Source: JAFGOG01 sp034429215
Lineage (GTDB): Bacteria > Chloroflexota > Anaerolineae > JAAYZQ01
Reading direction: 5' to 3'
Assembly (NCBI GenBank): GCA_034429215.1
Contig: DAOUGI010000063.1
Span: 1 to 57,529 of the forward strand
Length of the DNA stretch: 57,529 nt
Part shown: positions 39,792 to 48,600 of the stretch, piece after piece
Layout of the letters: the number at the start of each line of letters is the position of its first letter
Position numbering within the stretch: the stretch's first letter is position 1
Made by a program: the position numbers and the translations under genes
The notes under the pieces: generated by a model
Told to the model about the DNA's origin: nothing
What the model saw: the letters and a program-made list of their open reading frames with translations, nothing else
Databases searched by the model: none

Positions 39792-41519
39792 TCATCCGCC
39801 TTGGTGGATGAACACCGGCAGGTAGATTGCAAATTTGACGGTGATGCTGACCACCGCCGGCTCCGAGTCCAGCTCGCCGTCGTTGGCGATAAAGATCAAG
39901 CTGTCGGGCCCGCCATAGCCGGGGGCAGGCGTATAGGTCAGGTTGGGCGCCGTCCCGCTGAGGCTGCCGTGCTCCGGCTGCGTGGCCACGCTGTAGGTGA
40001 TCTCATCCCCCTCAACGTCCGACCCGGTCAGCGTGATCGCCACCGCCCTGCCCTGCACGGTGGTCACTGACTGCGGGTTCGCCACCGGCGCGTCGTTTAC
40101 CGCTATCACCCCGATGGTCACCGTTGCCGGTTCCGAGTTGGCCAAACCATCATTCGCCACAAAGGTAAAACTGTCGGTGCCGTTATAGTTGATCGTCGGC
40201 GTATAGGTCAGGTCCGGCGCGACGCCGCCGAGCGTCCCATGACTCGGGCTCGACACCACACTGTAGGTGAGCGGACTGCAATCTGGATCAGAGCCGGTGA
40301 GAACGATGTCGAGGGGCGTATCCTCGTCGGTGAGCAGCGACTGCGGGTTCGCGATGGGGGCCTGGTTGGGGCCGTCGACTGTGTAGGTATACGACTGGCT
40401 GGCCGAGTTGCCGGCATAATCGCGCACCGTCACCTCGATCGTGTGCGTCCCTCCGCCGGCAGGAAACAGGAACTGCGAATTGGGGATGAACCCCAGGTCG
40501 ATGTAGTATTCCCGGCAGTCATAGTCCCCGCACGTTGGCGGAACCACGTAAAAGTCACTCAAGTAGGCATACTGGTCCGCACCGCCCGGCAGGGTGTCGA
40601 ACCGCCATGTAGTGTGCGCGGGCCAGCAGTCCACAGAAAAGGTGATCTCGAACGGCGGGAGGTAATAGACATCGTCCAGGATCAGGTCGCGCGCGCGGAC
40701 GTACAGGCTGTAGCTGCCCGATATCGTGTTCCCGGGGTAGATCTGGCCGTTCTTCAGCAGTCCGATGGCCTGGATTTGCGGGCCAACCGAGTCGGGCAGC
40801 TGGGTGTGGAACTCAAACCCGTTGACATAGACCTCCCCGGCGGCCAGGATGTTCAGGTGAATGTGGTTGAATTGCTTGCCAAACGACCACACCGGCCACT
40901 CTATGATGTCGCCGATGTAGGTATCGGGGTTGATGAACCCGCCGTTGACCGGATCGGCCTGGTACTCGGCGAATTTGTCATAGATCAAATCCGGGATGGT
41001 GGGCTCGTGGATATGATGGTACTGCCAGATATAGCCGTCCGGGTCCAGTACCGCTACCTCCCAGTACAGGTCCCAGCCGGGCCGGTAGTTCTCTATGTTG
41101 ATGACCTGCCCCCCCGACCGGTTAAAAACATTGGTGCCATACATCTTCATCATGTCCATGCCGTGATGAAAGTAGGGTGTTCCCCCATAGTCCTGGTACG
41201 ACTGCATGCTCCACCCGATCGAGTCGAGCGCGAACGGCCAGGCATAGACGCCATGATCGGTGAGCAGGCTCGGATCGCCGGTGGCCAGCTCCAGATAGTC
41301 CGGTTTCCACGCGTGCTCGATCTCGTGGTCCTTGTACCATTGGGCCGCGTCTATCCCCTGGTCGAACCAGGCCGGGTTGCCGGTCTCCTGGGCTCGCGCG
41401 GTGGGCGATGGCCCCGGCCCGGCGTCTGCAACCGCCAGGAGTGACGCAATCAGGAACAGCATGAGAACAAGACGCCGCAGGCCATGCCCACTTGATTCGA
41501 CGACGGTGTTATTCATCAT
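39792..41519 (-). CDS. Secreted M23-like peptidase with two cadherin-like repeats
   Basis: 575 residues with a signal peptide (about 1-44, ending ARAQ). Residues about 60-240 carry FHHGMDM (HxxxD), WQYHHIHE and NHIHLNI (HxH), the zinc-ligand pattern of LytM/M23 endopeptidases in a divergent setting, so it may cut peptidoglycan or peptide cross-links. After a strand-rich region (about 250-375) come two repeats of about 95 residues beginning APIANPQSLLTDEDTPLDIV and APVANPQSVTTVQGRAVAI, each with SFTFVANDG-like ends. The last residues, IYLPVFIHQGG, echo the tail of the neighbouring protein. AAGGAG is placed 6 bases before the first ATG of two. Confidence 0.7.
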   Translation of the reverse strand: MMNNTVVESSGHGLRRLVLMLFLIASLLAVADAGPGPSPTARAQETGNPAWFDQGIDAAQWYKDHEIEHAWKPDYLELATGDPSLLTDHGVYAWPFALDSIGWSMQSYQDYGGTPYFHHGMDMMKMYGTNVFNRSGGQVINIENYRPGWDLYWEVAVLDPDGYIWQYHHIHEPTIPDLIYDKFAEYQADPVNGGFINPDTYIGDIIEWPVWSFGKQFNHIHLNILAAGEVYVNGFEFHTQLPDSVGPQIQAIGLLKNGQIYPGNTISGSYSLYVRARDLILDDVYYLPPFEITFSVDCWPAHTTWRFDTLPGGADQYAYLSDFYVVPPTCGDYDCREYYIDLGFIPNSQFLFPAGGGTHTIEVTVRDYAGNSASQSYTYTVDGPNQAPIANPQSLLTDEDTPLDIVLTGSDPDCSPLTYSVVSSPSHGTLGGVAPDLTYTPTINYNGTDSFTFVANDGLANSEPATVTIGVIAVNDAPVANPQSVTTVQGRAVAITLTGSDVEGDEITYSVATQPEHGSLSGTAPNLTYTPAPGYGGPDSLIFIANDGELDSEPAVVSITVKFAIYLPVFIHQGG

Positions 41520-41584
41520 TCACTCCTTGCCCCGCTCGACCACTGGCCGCTCATGGCCATCTCTATCTGTCCGGGAGCGTCCCG

Positions 41585-41613
41585 AATATACCACATCTGC
41601 CGGCGCCCGTCAA
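41585..41613 (-). promoter_or_regulatory. Promoter of the M23-like gene
   Basis: On the minus strand TTGACG (41608-41613), 17 bases, TATATT (41585-41590). The stretch 41614-41705 upstream shows no feature. Confidence 0.7.
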
Positions 41614-41705
41614 TGAGGCAGCTTGTTCCCGCCGCCGGTATGCGGGCAATCGTTGTTGTGAAGGCAGAGTGTCTGCATCTTCACTTGAGATCCGGCTTGC
41701 GTTTC

Positions 41706-41734
41706 TTGCCAATACGCAGGTTTGCCATTATACT
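41706..41734 (+). promoter_or_regulatory. Leaderless promoter of the acyltransferase gene
   Basis: TTGCCA (41706-41711), 17 bases, TATACT (41729-41734), then 6 bases and the GTG at 41741. Confidence 0.7.
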
Positions 41735-41740
41735 GCAATC

Positions 41741-42490
41741 GTGAATTCTCAAACCCGTGACCATGATTCTCAGTTTCCCTATCCACGGCGGCGGATCATC
41801 CGCTTTTTCCTGCGCCGAGGCATCCATCTGGGCCTGGCCGTCTTGAGTCGCCTGCGGGTCGAAGGACGGGAGAACCTGCCGGCTTCGGGCCCGCTCCTCG
41901 TCGTTGCCAACCACTTTCATTTTATCGACCCGGCGATCGTCATCGGCGTCACACCATGGCCGCTGGATTTCCTGGCCGGGCTGCAGATGGTGGGTGCCCC
42001 GCCTGTGGTGACTGTTCTGCCCAAAATGTGGGGGGTCTATAGCGTCCGTCGTGGTGGGGCCTCCACAGACGCCATACGCGCGGCCACCGCCGTGCTGGCG
42101 CAAAATGGGGTCATGGGGATCATGCCTGAAGGTGGGTGCTGGGCTACTGTTCTGCGCCCGGCGCGCCCGGGGGCGGCCTACATTGCCGCGCAGAGCGGCG
42201 CACCGCTGTTGCCCATCGGCCTGGATGGCGTGACGGACCTTTTCCCCTCTGTCCGCCGGGGCCGCCGGGCAACGGTGACCGTGCGCATCGGCCGGCCCTT
42301 TGGCCCGTTCCAGGCGACCGGCCACGGCCGGGAGCGCCGGCAGCAGTTGGACGAGATCGGGCACGAGATCATGCGGCACATCGCCGATCTGCTCCCACCC
42401 GAACGGCGCGGCGTCTATTCCGATGACCCCGCCATCCGCGCTGCTGCCCAGGCGGCGGCAGTCTATCCCCACGAAGACCTTCTTGGCTAA
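41741..42490 (+). CDS. 1-acyl-sn-glycerol-3-phosphate acyltransferase family protein (PlsC-like)
   Basis: 249 residues. The acyltransferase motif NHFHFIDPAIV contains H-X4-D, followed by VYSVRRGG (acceptor site) and GIMPEGG. It adds an acyl group to lysophosphatidate or a related lipid at the inner membrane. An amphipathic or membrane helix around residue 30 (IHLGLAVLSRL) anchors it. The GTG start follows an ideal promoter by 6 bases, so the message is probably leaderless. An SAM methyltransferase follows after 25 bases. Confidence 0.85.
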   Translation: MNSQTRDHDSQFPYPRRRIIRFFLRRGIHLGLAVLSRLRVEGRENLPASGPLLVVANHFHFIDPAIVIGVTPWPLDFLAGLQMVGAPPVVTVLPKMWGVYSVRRGGASTDAIRAATAVLAQNGVMGIMPEGGCWATVLRPARPGAAYIAAQSGAPLLPIGLDGVTDLFPSVRRGRRATVTVRIGRPFGPFQATGHGRERRQQLDEIGHEIMRHIADLLPPERRGVYSDDPAIRAAAQAAAVYPHEDLLG

Positions 42491-42515
42491 AAGCCGCATC
42501 ACCCCTCCGGGTGGA

Positions 42516-43085
42516 GTGTTGGATCACTTTCGCTTTGCCGCGCCCATCTACGACCGGGTTTTTGCCTCTCCACAGCCTGACCGGCTGCGCAGCCTGTTGG
42601 AGCTGCCGGCTGCCGGCCGGGTACTGGACGTTGGCGGGGGCACCGGCCGGGTGGCCCAGGCACTGCGCGGGCTGGCAGATGAGGTGGTGGTAGTGGACGA
42701 GTCGGCGGCCATGCTGCAGCAGGCGTGTCTCAAGGGACTGCCGGCTGCTCGCGGCCAGGCCGAATCGCTTCCCTTTGCCGACGGTGCCTTTGCCCGAATC
42801 CTGGTCGTCGATGCCTTTCACCATTTGCAGGATCAGCAGCGCGCCGCCGCCGAGCTGTTGCGTGTGCTGGTCCCATCTGGGCGGCTGGTCATCGAAGAGC
42901 CAAACGTCGAGCGTGCGTCGGTCCGCTTGCTCGCGCTGGCCGAGAAACTGGCCCTGATGCGCAGCCACTTTCACTCCCCATCCGCCGTGCAGCAGATTTT
43001 CGAGGCCGCAGGTGCAAGTGTGCGCCTGGTGCGCCAGGGTGCGAGCTTTTGGGCGGTAGTGGAGAGATCGGCGCTCCTCCCATAA
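42516..43085 (+). CDS. SAM-dependent methyltransferase, class I (UbiE-like)
   Basis: 189 residues. LDHFRFAAPIYDRVF at the start, the SAM motif RVLDVGGGTGRVAQAL, VVVDESAAML, and DAFHHLQDQQRAAAELLRVL resemble the menaquinone/lipid methyltransferase branch. Start GTG at 42516 by homology to proteins beginning at DHF; a TTG at 42483 overlapping the acyltransferase end is the alternative. With PlsC next to it, a lipid or quinone substrate is plausible but not shown. Confidence 0.8.
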   Translation: MLDHFRFAAPIYDRVFASPQPDRLRSLLELPAAGRVLDVGGGTGRVAQALRGLADEVVVVDESAAMLQQACLKGLPAARGQAESLPFADGAFARILVVDAFHHLQDQQRAAAELLRVLVPSGRLVIEEPNVERASVRLLALAEKLALMRSHFHSPSAVQQIFEAAGASVRLVRQGASFWAVVERSALLP

Positions 43086-43088
43086 AAT

Positions 43089-43131
43089 CTCACAGGTTCT
43101 TCACAGTTTTTTCACATCTCGCCGCTAGAAT
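43089..43131 (+). promoter_or_regulatory. PhoB/PhoP-type direct-repeat promoter
   Basis: CTCACA (43089), TTCACA (43100) and TTCACA (43111) stand in exact 11-base register. Nine bases after the last comes TAGAAT (43126-43131). There is no -35 hexamer. The spacing from last repeat to -10 is the same as at 6160-6180. Confidence 0.65.
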
Positions 43132-43218
43132 GAGGACCGTCACGCGCGAGACCCATGAGAGAGGTTCACCCTCCTGCAGGTGGCCACCGGCGGGAGGAGT
43201 TTTCTACAGGAGGAATGA

Positions 43219-44097
43219 ATGGCCGCAATGACCAAACCACGCAAGGGATCGAAGCGATCCCGCACCCGGCTGCTGCGACGGCTCACCCAGGCGGCCTTTG
43301 GGCTGTTTATCATCGTCAGCAGCATACTCCACTACACAGTGACCGGCCAGAAAATGGCGTCGATCGATGCCTATTGCCCCTTTGGCGGCTTTGAGACGCT
43401 ATGGCGCTGGCTGTCCACCGGTGGAAGCTTTGTCCAGATGACCCATGCGTCGAACCTGGTCCTGGTCTTGGGGCTGATCGTCGGGGTAATCCTGACCGGC
43501 GGTGCCTTCTGCGGCTGGATCTGCCCCTTTGGCGCCCTCCAGGACCTGTTGAGCTGGATCCGCGCCAAGCTGCGCCTGCCCGAGGTGCGGGTGCCCGCCC
43601 GGCTGGACCGTGTCCTGACCTACGGACGCTATGTGAGCCTGGTAGTCATCATCGCCGCCACCATTGCCAGCGTCAAGCTGTGGTTCGCTGCCTGGGACCC
43701 CTACCGCACCATCTTTGGTCTGGGTTGGATCTTTGAGTTCAACCTGGCGGAACAGTGGCTGGCCTACGTCGTGGCCCTGGTCGTGGTGGCCGGTGTGATT
43801 CTCATCCCCCGGGCTTGGTGTCGGTACGTTTGCCCGCTGGGTGGGATCGTCAGCTTGCTGGGCAACCTGAGCCTGCTGCGTATCCGCCGCGTAGAGGGTG
43901 AGTGCCGCGGCTGCGCCGTGTGCAACGCCCCGTGCCCGGTTAAGATCGACGTTGCCCAAGCCGACCCGGCCGTGTCGGCCAATTGCATCGGCTGCCTCGA
44001 ATGCGTAGAGGCCTGCCCCCACAAGGCGGCGCTCGGCGTAACACTTGGCCCGGCTCTGCCCAAGCTTGGATCCCGCAAGAAGGAAGGTGTAGCGTGA
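43219..44097 (+). CDS. NapH/NosR-like 4Fe-4S membrane protein
   Basis: 292 residues. About five membrane helices, with two cytosolic motifs FCGWICPFGALQDLL and WCRYVCPLGGIVSLL, then two ferredoxin clusters (CRGCAVCNAPCP, CIGCLECVEACP). This is the quinol-linked NapH/NosR C-terminal type, without the extra NapG-like half seen in the gene at 16644. AGGAGG lies 6 bases before the ATG at 43219; an out-of-frame ATG lies 4 bases earlier. The next gene overlaps its stop (GTGA). Confidence 0.88.
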   Translation: MAAMTKPRKGSKRSRTRLLRRLTQAAFGLFIIVSSILHYTVTGQKMASIDAYCPFGGFETLWRWLSTGGSFVQMTHASNLVLVLGLIVGVILTGGAFCGWICPFGALQDLLSWIRAKLRLPEVRVPARLDRVLTYGRYVSLVVIIAATIASVKLWFAAWDPYRTIFGLGWIFEFNLAEQWLAYVVALVVVAGVILIPRAWCRYVCPLGGIVSLLGNLSLLRIRRVEGECRGCAVCNAPCPVKIDVAQADPAVSANCIGCLECVEACPHKAALGVTLGPALPKLGSRKKEGVA

Positions 44098-44474
44098 AAG
44101 CCGTTAGAGTCAACGAATATGCAATGCCGGTCCTGGCAGTGGTGGCCCTGCTGGGCAGCGTCCTGATCGCCCAGGCCGCCGGAGTGTGGAAAACCAGCGG
44201 CCGCGGTGAGGTGATGCTTGACGAAAGCGGCCAGGCCGACCCGGCGGGGATCAAAGGCTGGATGACGCTGGCAACAGTGTCGGAGACCTATGGCGTGCCG
44301 TTGGACGCACTGTACACCATGATCGGCGCCGATCCCGACCTCCCGGCCGATACCGAGATGAAAGAGCTGGAAGGGCTCCTGCCCGACATGAGTGTGAGCA
44401 CTGTTCGCGCCGGCGTGGCAGCCTACCTGGACGGAAGCTGGAGCCCGGCCGATGGGCCTTACACCGGCGAGTAA
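44094..44474 (+). CDS. Membrane-anchored small partner of the NapH-like protein
   Basis: 126 residues starting with GTG in a 4-base overlap with the preceding gene. One N-terminal membrane helix (MPVLAVVALLGSVLIAQAAG) and a soluble domain with GIKGWMTLATVSETYGVPLD, which reads like the small helical domain found next to or fused with NapH-like proteins in several anaerobes. Coupling and topology suggest a subunit of the same redox complex. No cofactor motif is present. Function unknown. Confidence 0.75.
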   Translation: MKAVRVNEYAMPVLAVVALLGSVLIAQAAGVWKTSGRGEVMLDESGQADPAGIKGWMTLATVSETYGVPLDALYTMIGADPDLPADTEMKELEGLLPDMSVSTVRAGVAAYLDGSWSPADGPYTGE

Positions 44475-44484
44475 CAACTCTCCT

Positions 44485-45126
44485 TCAGTGAATCAAGTTT
44501 CGCTGCACGGCCACGGCCACCGCCTTAGTGCGGCTGGTCGTGCCCAGCTTGGAGAGGATGTTGCTCACGTGGAATTTGACGGTCACCGCGCTGATAGTCA
44601 GCCGCTGGGCGATCTCGCGGTTGCTCAACCCTTTTGCCATCCAGTCCAGCACCTCCTGCTCGCGGGGAGTGAGGTCGTAATCCGGGGCCTGCCCCTGCAT
44701 AGTGGCTTGCACCAACGCCTGCGTCGCCTCTGGGGCCAGGGTGAGCCGGCCGGCGTGAGCTGCCCGGATGGCAGTGGCCAGCTCGTCGGCTGAGACATTC
44801 TTGAGCAGATAGCCGATGGCGCCCGCCTGTAGCGCTTGTTGCACCAGGTCTACGTCCTGGAAATTTGTCAGGACGATCACCTGGACGCCTGGGTATTGGC
44901 GGCGGATGGTCCGTGTTGCGGTGGCGCCGTCCATGCCAGGCATGGCCAGGTCCATCAGCACGACGTCGGGGTGAATCTGGTTGCACAGGTGAACGGCTTC
45001 TTCACCATTGGCCGCCTCGCCCACGAGGTCCAGGTCATCGAAAGCCATCAGAAATAACTTGAGCCCGGTCCGCATCACGGCATGGTCGTCCACGATCAAG
45101 AGGCGAATGGGATCGATTTCCGTCAT
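44485..45126 (-). CDS. NarL/FixJ-family response regulator
   Basis: 213 residues. Receiver domain with D13/D14, phosphoacceptor D59 (VVLMDLAMPGMDG), switch Thr in VLTNF and Lys in YLLKNV. A LuxR helix-turn-helix follows (LTPREQEVLDWMAKGLSNREIAQRL, VTVKFHVSNILSKLG). Translated 3 bases after its kinase, with AAGGAG ahead; the two form one system. It converges on the NapH-like operon with a 10-base gap and no clear terminator. Confidence 0.95.
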   Translation of the reverse strand: MTEIDPIRLLIVDDHAVMRTGLKLFLMAFDDLDLVGEAANGEEAVHLCNQIHPDVVLMDLAMPGMDGATATRTIRRQYPGVQVIVLTNFQDVDLVQQALQAGAIGYLLKNVSADELATAIRAAHAGRLTLAPEATQALVQATMQGQAPDYDLTPREQEVLDWMAKGLSNREIAQRLTISAVTVKFHVSNILSKLGTTSRTKAVAVAVQRNLIH

Positions 45127-45129
45127 TGG

Positions 45130-48100
45130 TCAATTCTCCTTAGGCCAGTTGACCGTGATCCGGGTCCCCTGTCCAGGCTGGCTCTGAATCTGGAACGCCG
45201 CTCCCATAGCTGCAGCACGCTCGCGCATGATGCCCAGCCCCAGACCCTTGCCACCCGTTGTTTTCTCCTTCAGATCAAAGCCCTGTCCATCGTCGGCCAC
45301 GATCAATTCGACTTCCGCCTGCTGCTTTCCGTTCTCGCCAGGGCCGGGCGGGACGCAAGAGAGGGTCACTGTCAACTGCTTGGCCCCGGCATGTTTCACC
45401 GCGTTGCTCAGCGCTTCCTGGGCGATGCGGTAGAGGGCCACCTGCACCTCGGGGGGCAGGGTGCAATGCGGCGCCGCCTCAACCGTCACCGGGACGCGAG
45501 CCCGGCTGGTGACGGCCTCGGCGAGCTGGTGCAGCAGGGCGCCCAGCTCGGTTTCCACCAGCGCTGTCGGCCGCAGCTCGAGCAGCAGGGTGCGCATCTC
45601 GGCCAGTGCCCCCCGCGTGAGCTGCTGCACTTCCGACAGGCAGCGTAGCCCTGCCTCCCGGTCGCGTTCCCACAGCCGGGGCAGGACGTCTGCCGCCAGG
45701 CTGGCCGAAAAGAGGGTCTGGCTTACGGCATCGTGCAGCTCACGGGCCAGGTGCTGGCGCTCTTCTACCGCTGCCAACTTCTGTGCCTGTTCATACAGCC
45801 GGGTGTTCTCGATGGCCACGGCGGCCTGGTTGCCGAAAGGCAGCGCCAACTGCGCCTGCTTTTCCGTATAGCGGCCGGCCTGACTGTGGTACATGTAGAG
45901 CACGCCGTACACCTGTTCCTTGATGGTGACCGGCACCGCCATCCACGCGCGAATGGCCCTCGACATCTCCCCAAACTTGCCGGTTGCCTGCTGGAAGGCC
46001 TGTTGGAGGGCAGGCTCGCTCTGTATGTCGTCAATGATCACGGGCTCTGAGTTCAAGATCAAAGGTGCGCCCAGGGCTGCCTCTTCCAGGCGGGCTCCGA
46101 TGCGCAGCATGTCATCCGGCGGGATGGGGCCGCGGTGGAACACGGGGCGGAGGGTCCCATCTTCAAGCCTGAAGGCCGTGCCCCCGTCATAGTCCACCAC
46201 ATCCCTGAGCCGTTCGAAAATCAGGGTCAGCAGTGGTTCCAGGTCGAGGGTGAGGGCCACCGTGTTAGAGATGTCGAGAAGCGTCGCCAGCTCCCGAGTC
46301 CGTTCGTCCACGCGCTGCTCCAGCCTTTGCTCGCTCAGGCGCAGCTCTGCTTCAGCGCGCATGCGCTCCTGGTTCTCGGCCAGCAGCACATCATTGACGC
46401 GCATTAGGTCGGCGGTCCGTTCCTGCACCCGCAGTTCCAGCTCGTCGCGTGTCTGGCGGATGGCTTCCTCGGCCCGCCTCAGTTCGGTGATGTCGTGCCA
46501 GGCCACCACGGCGCCCGAAATCTGGCCGCCGGTGACGATGGGCGCGGCCGAAGCCACGATGGCGTGTTTCTCGCCATCCGCAGTCACCAACCATTGGTAC
46601 TCATCGTGCACCTTCTCACCGCGCAAAGCCCGGGCAGCAACCAGGTCATCAGGTGGGACGGGACGGCCGTCAGGGTAGCGCGTGCTCATTTTCTGGCTCA
46701 GGATGGCCTCGGGAAGGCCGACCGGATCGATCCCTAGCGCCTCCACTGCGGCGGGGTTTGCCCGGAGGATCGCCCCCCGGTCATCAAAGACCATCAGCGG
46801 CTCCATCAACCCCGCAAAGACGGCGGCCGTCTCGTCGGCCTGGCGCTGCGCCTGGGCACTCAGCGCCTCGATGCGCCGGCGATTCTGCACCTCCTGGGTG
46901 ACCTCGTGGGCCAGGACGAGGATGCCGTCCACCGTGCCGTCAGGGCTGTGCAGCGGCACCCGGTCCGTGTTCCAATAGGTTTCTTCGCGCCCAGGCCCGA
47001 ACGACAACTGGATCTCGCGGCTGCTCACCGTTTCGCCCGTGCGGTACACCTGGTCCATCAGCGCAGGCATTCTCCGCTTGGGGAGGTCGGGAATCACCTC
47101 GACAATGGTGCGCCCGACCATTGGCGTGTCTGGCACGCCGGTGATAGCCCGGTAGTATGGGTTGGCCATCTCGTAGCGGTGGTCCGGGCCGCGCAGCACG
47201 GCAATGCCCACCGGAGCCGCCTCCAGTAGCCGCTCCAGGAACTCGCGCTGGGCCCGGTTCTCGGCCAACAGCCGCTCGCGTTCCCTTTCGATTTGGCGCT
47301 GCTTCGTAGTGTCGTAAGAAGCCACGACAGCCGCCGTGATTTCGCCTCCCGAGATAATGGGAGCGGCCGAAGCCACGATTTCTCGCTCCTCGCCCGCTGC
47401 TGTTACCAGGATCTCGACCTCGTTGAGTATGGTCTCGCCGAGCAGGGCTCGGACAACAGGCAGCTCTTGTGGGGGGATCCGGCGTCCATCGGGATAGCGC
47501 ACCTCCAGGCGGTCAGCCACCAAGGCCGCCTGCGAGCCGGCTGGTCCTATCCCCAGCGCCACCGCTGCGGGGTTGGCCCGCAATACGGCGCCCTGGGTGT
47601 CCCAAACGGCCACTGCGCCGGGTATGGCATTGAGCATGGCGGTCAGCTCGCTGGCCTGCTGTTGCGCCTGTGCCGAGAGGGCCTCGATGCGCAGGCGGGC
47701 CTCGACCTGTTGAGTTACGTCAAGCAGCGAAAGCGCCAACCCCTGGACCTCGCCGGTTGTGCTTCTCACCGGCACCAGGGACCAATTCCAGTAGGTGACC
47801 CCCCGCTCCGGCTGGTCTGCGTACTCGAAAGGCCTGGCGAAAAACCGCGCTGGCTGGCCTGTGTCTCGTACCTTCTCAAAGATCGCCTGATTCTCGGCGT
47901 TCGGAAACAGCTCAAAGTGGCTGCGGCCGATCAGCTCCTCTCTGGTGTGGCCGCTCCCCTGGGCATATGCCGAATTGACAAAGAGAAAGTTGAGCTGGGG
48001 GTCGAGGTACGCGATTTGGGTGTGTGTGGACTCGATCACGGCTTCGAAGGTATTCCTTTCTTCCGCCAGTGTCCTGGTCAACTGCTCAGCGCGCTGCCGT

Positions 48101-48384
48101 TCATGGTTCGCTTCGGCCAGCAGCAGTGCATGCGAGGCATTTTCAGAGATATCCCGATAGTGGGCACACTCCGCCTCCAGATTCTGGCACAAGACCGAGC
48201 ATTCTTCGTTCTGCCGGAACAGCTCAGCGTAGGCCTGCTGAAGCGATTGCAGTGCGCCGGACAGGCCCAGCAGGGCTTGATCGAATGGGCCTTGCTGCTC
48301 GGGCAGCAGACTCGTGTGCTGCTGCAACGTTTCCAGGTGTTGCTTTGCAGTCTCGAATTCGTGACGAGGCGTACTAGCCTTCAT
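45130..48384 (-). CDS. Multi-PAS/GAF sensor histidine kinase, NarX-like
   Basis: 1084 residues, no membrane helices, thus cytoplasmic. An N-terminal coiled coil (about 1-110) is followed by four PAS domains (about 115-235, 245-370, 385-505, 520-645), a second coiled coil, a GAF domain (about 715-860), a HisKA_3 dimerisation helix with the phospho-His in LARELHDAVSQTLF (about residue 881) and a HATPase with KGLGLGIMRERAAAMG. PAS 2 and 4 have near-identical cores (LRANPAAV), showing internal duplication. It phosphorylates the NarL-type regulator next door. The signal is unknown; redox or small aromatic ligands are typical for such PAS/GAF kinases. Confidence 0.93.
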   Translation of the reverse strand: MKASTPRHEFETAKQHLETLQQHTSLLPEQQGPFDQALLGLSGALQSLQQAYAELFRQNEECSVLCQNLEAECAHYRDISENASHALLLAEANHERQRAEQLTRTLAEERNTFEAVIESTHTQIAYLDPQLNFLFVNSAYAQGSGHTREELIGRSHFELFPNAENQAIFEKVRDTGQPARFFARPFEYADQPERGVTYWNWSLVPVRSTTGEVQGLALSLLDVTQQVEARLRIEALSAQAQQQASELTAMLNAIPGAVAVWDTQGAVLRANPAAVALGIGPAGSQAALVADRLEVRYPDGRRIPPQELPVVRALLGETILNEVEILVTAAGEEREIVASAAPIISGGEITAAVVASYDTTKQRQIERERERLLAENRAQREFLERLLEAAPVGIAVLRGPDHRYEMANPYYRAITGVPDTPMVGRTIVEVIPDLPKRRMPALMDQVYRTGETVSSREIQLSFGPGREETYWNTDRVPLHSPDGTVDGILVLAHEVTQEVQNRRRIEALSAQAQRQADETAAVFAGLMEPLMVFDDRGAILRANPAAVEALGIDPVGLPEAILSQKMSTRYPDGRPVPPDDLVAARALRGEKVHDEYQWLVTADGEKHAIVASAAPIVTGGQISGAVVAWHDITELRRAEEAIRQTRDELELRVQERTADLMRVNDVLLAENQERMRAEAELRLSEQRLEQRVDERTRELATLLDISNTVALTLDLEPLLTLIFERLRDVVDYDGGTAFRLEDGTLRPVFHRGPIPPDDMLRIGARLEEAALGAPLILNSEPVIIDDIQSEPALQQAFQQATGKFGEMSRAIRAWMAVPVTIKEQVYGVLYMYHSQAGRYTEKQAQLALPFGNQAAVAIENTRLYEQAQKLAAVEERQHLARELHDAVSQTLFSASLAADVLPRLWERDREAGLRCLSEVQQLTRGALAEMRTLLLELRPTALVETELGALLHQLAEAVTSRARVPVTVEAAPHCTLPPEVQVALYRIAQEALSNAVKHAGAKQLTVTLSCVPPGPGENGKQQAEVELIVADDGQGFDLKEKTTGGKGLGLGIMRERAAAMGAAFQIQSQPGQGTRITVNWPKEN

Positions 48385-48600
48385 TGGGGGTCATCCTTTG
48401 CCACGGGACTGAATTTCTCGGTGGCACGTATGTCGTGAGTTTGACAGTCGGCCTTGGGCAGTCGAGACGGGTCGGTCCCAAAAGACAGCCCGGACCGCGT
48501 GTGGAAAGACACTTCCTTGGGACAGAGCAGCCAATATGAGCTACCTTCGTCTCTCAGGTTTACTGGCGACAAGTGCCAGGGATATCACAAGAACGTTTCA

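Noticed and set aside
40239..41444. Long plus-strand frame opposite the M23-like protein
   Set aside because: Antisense to a protein with signal peptide and cadherin-like repeats; no motif in the product.
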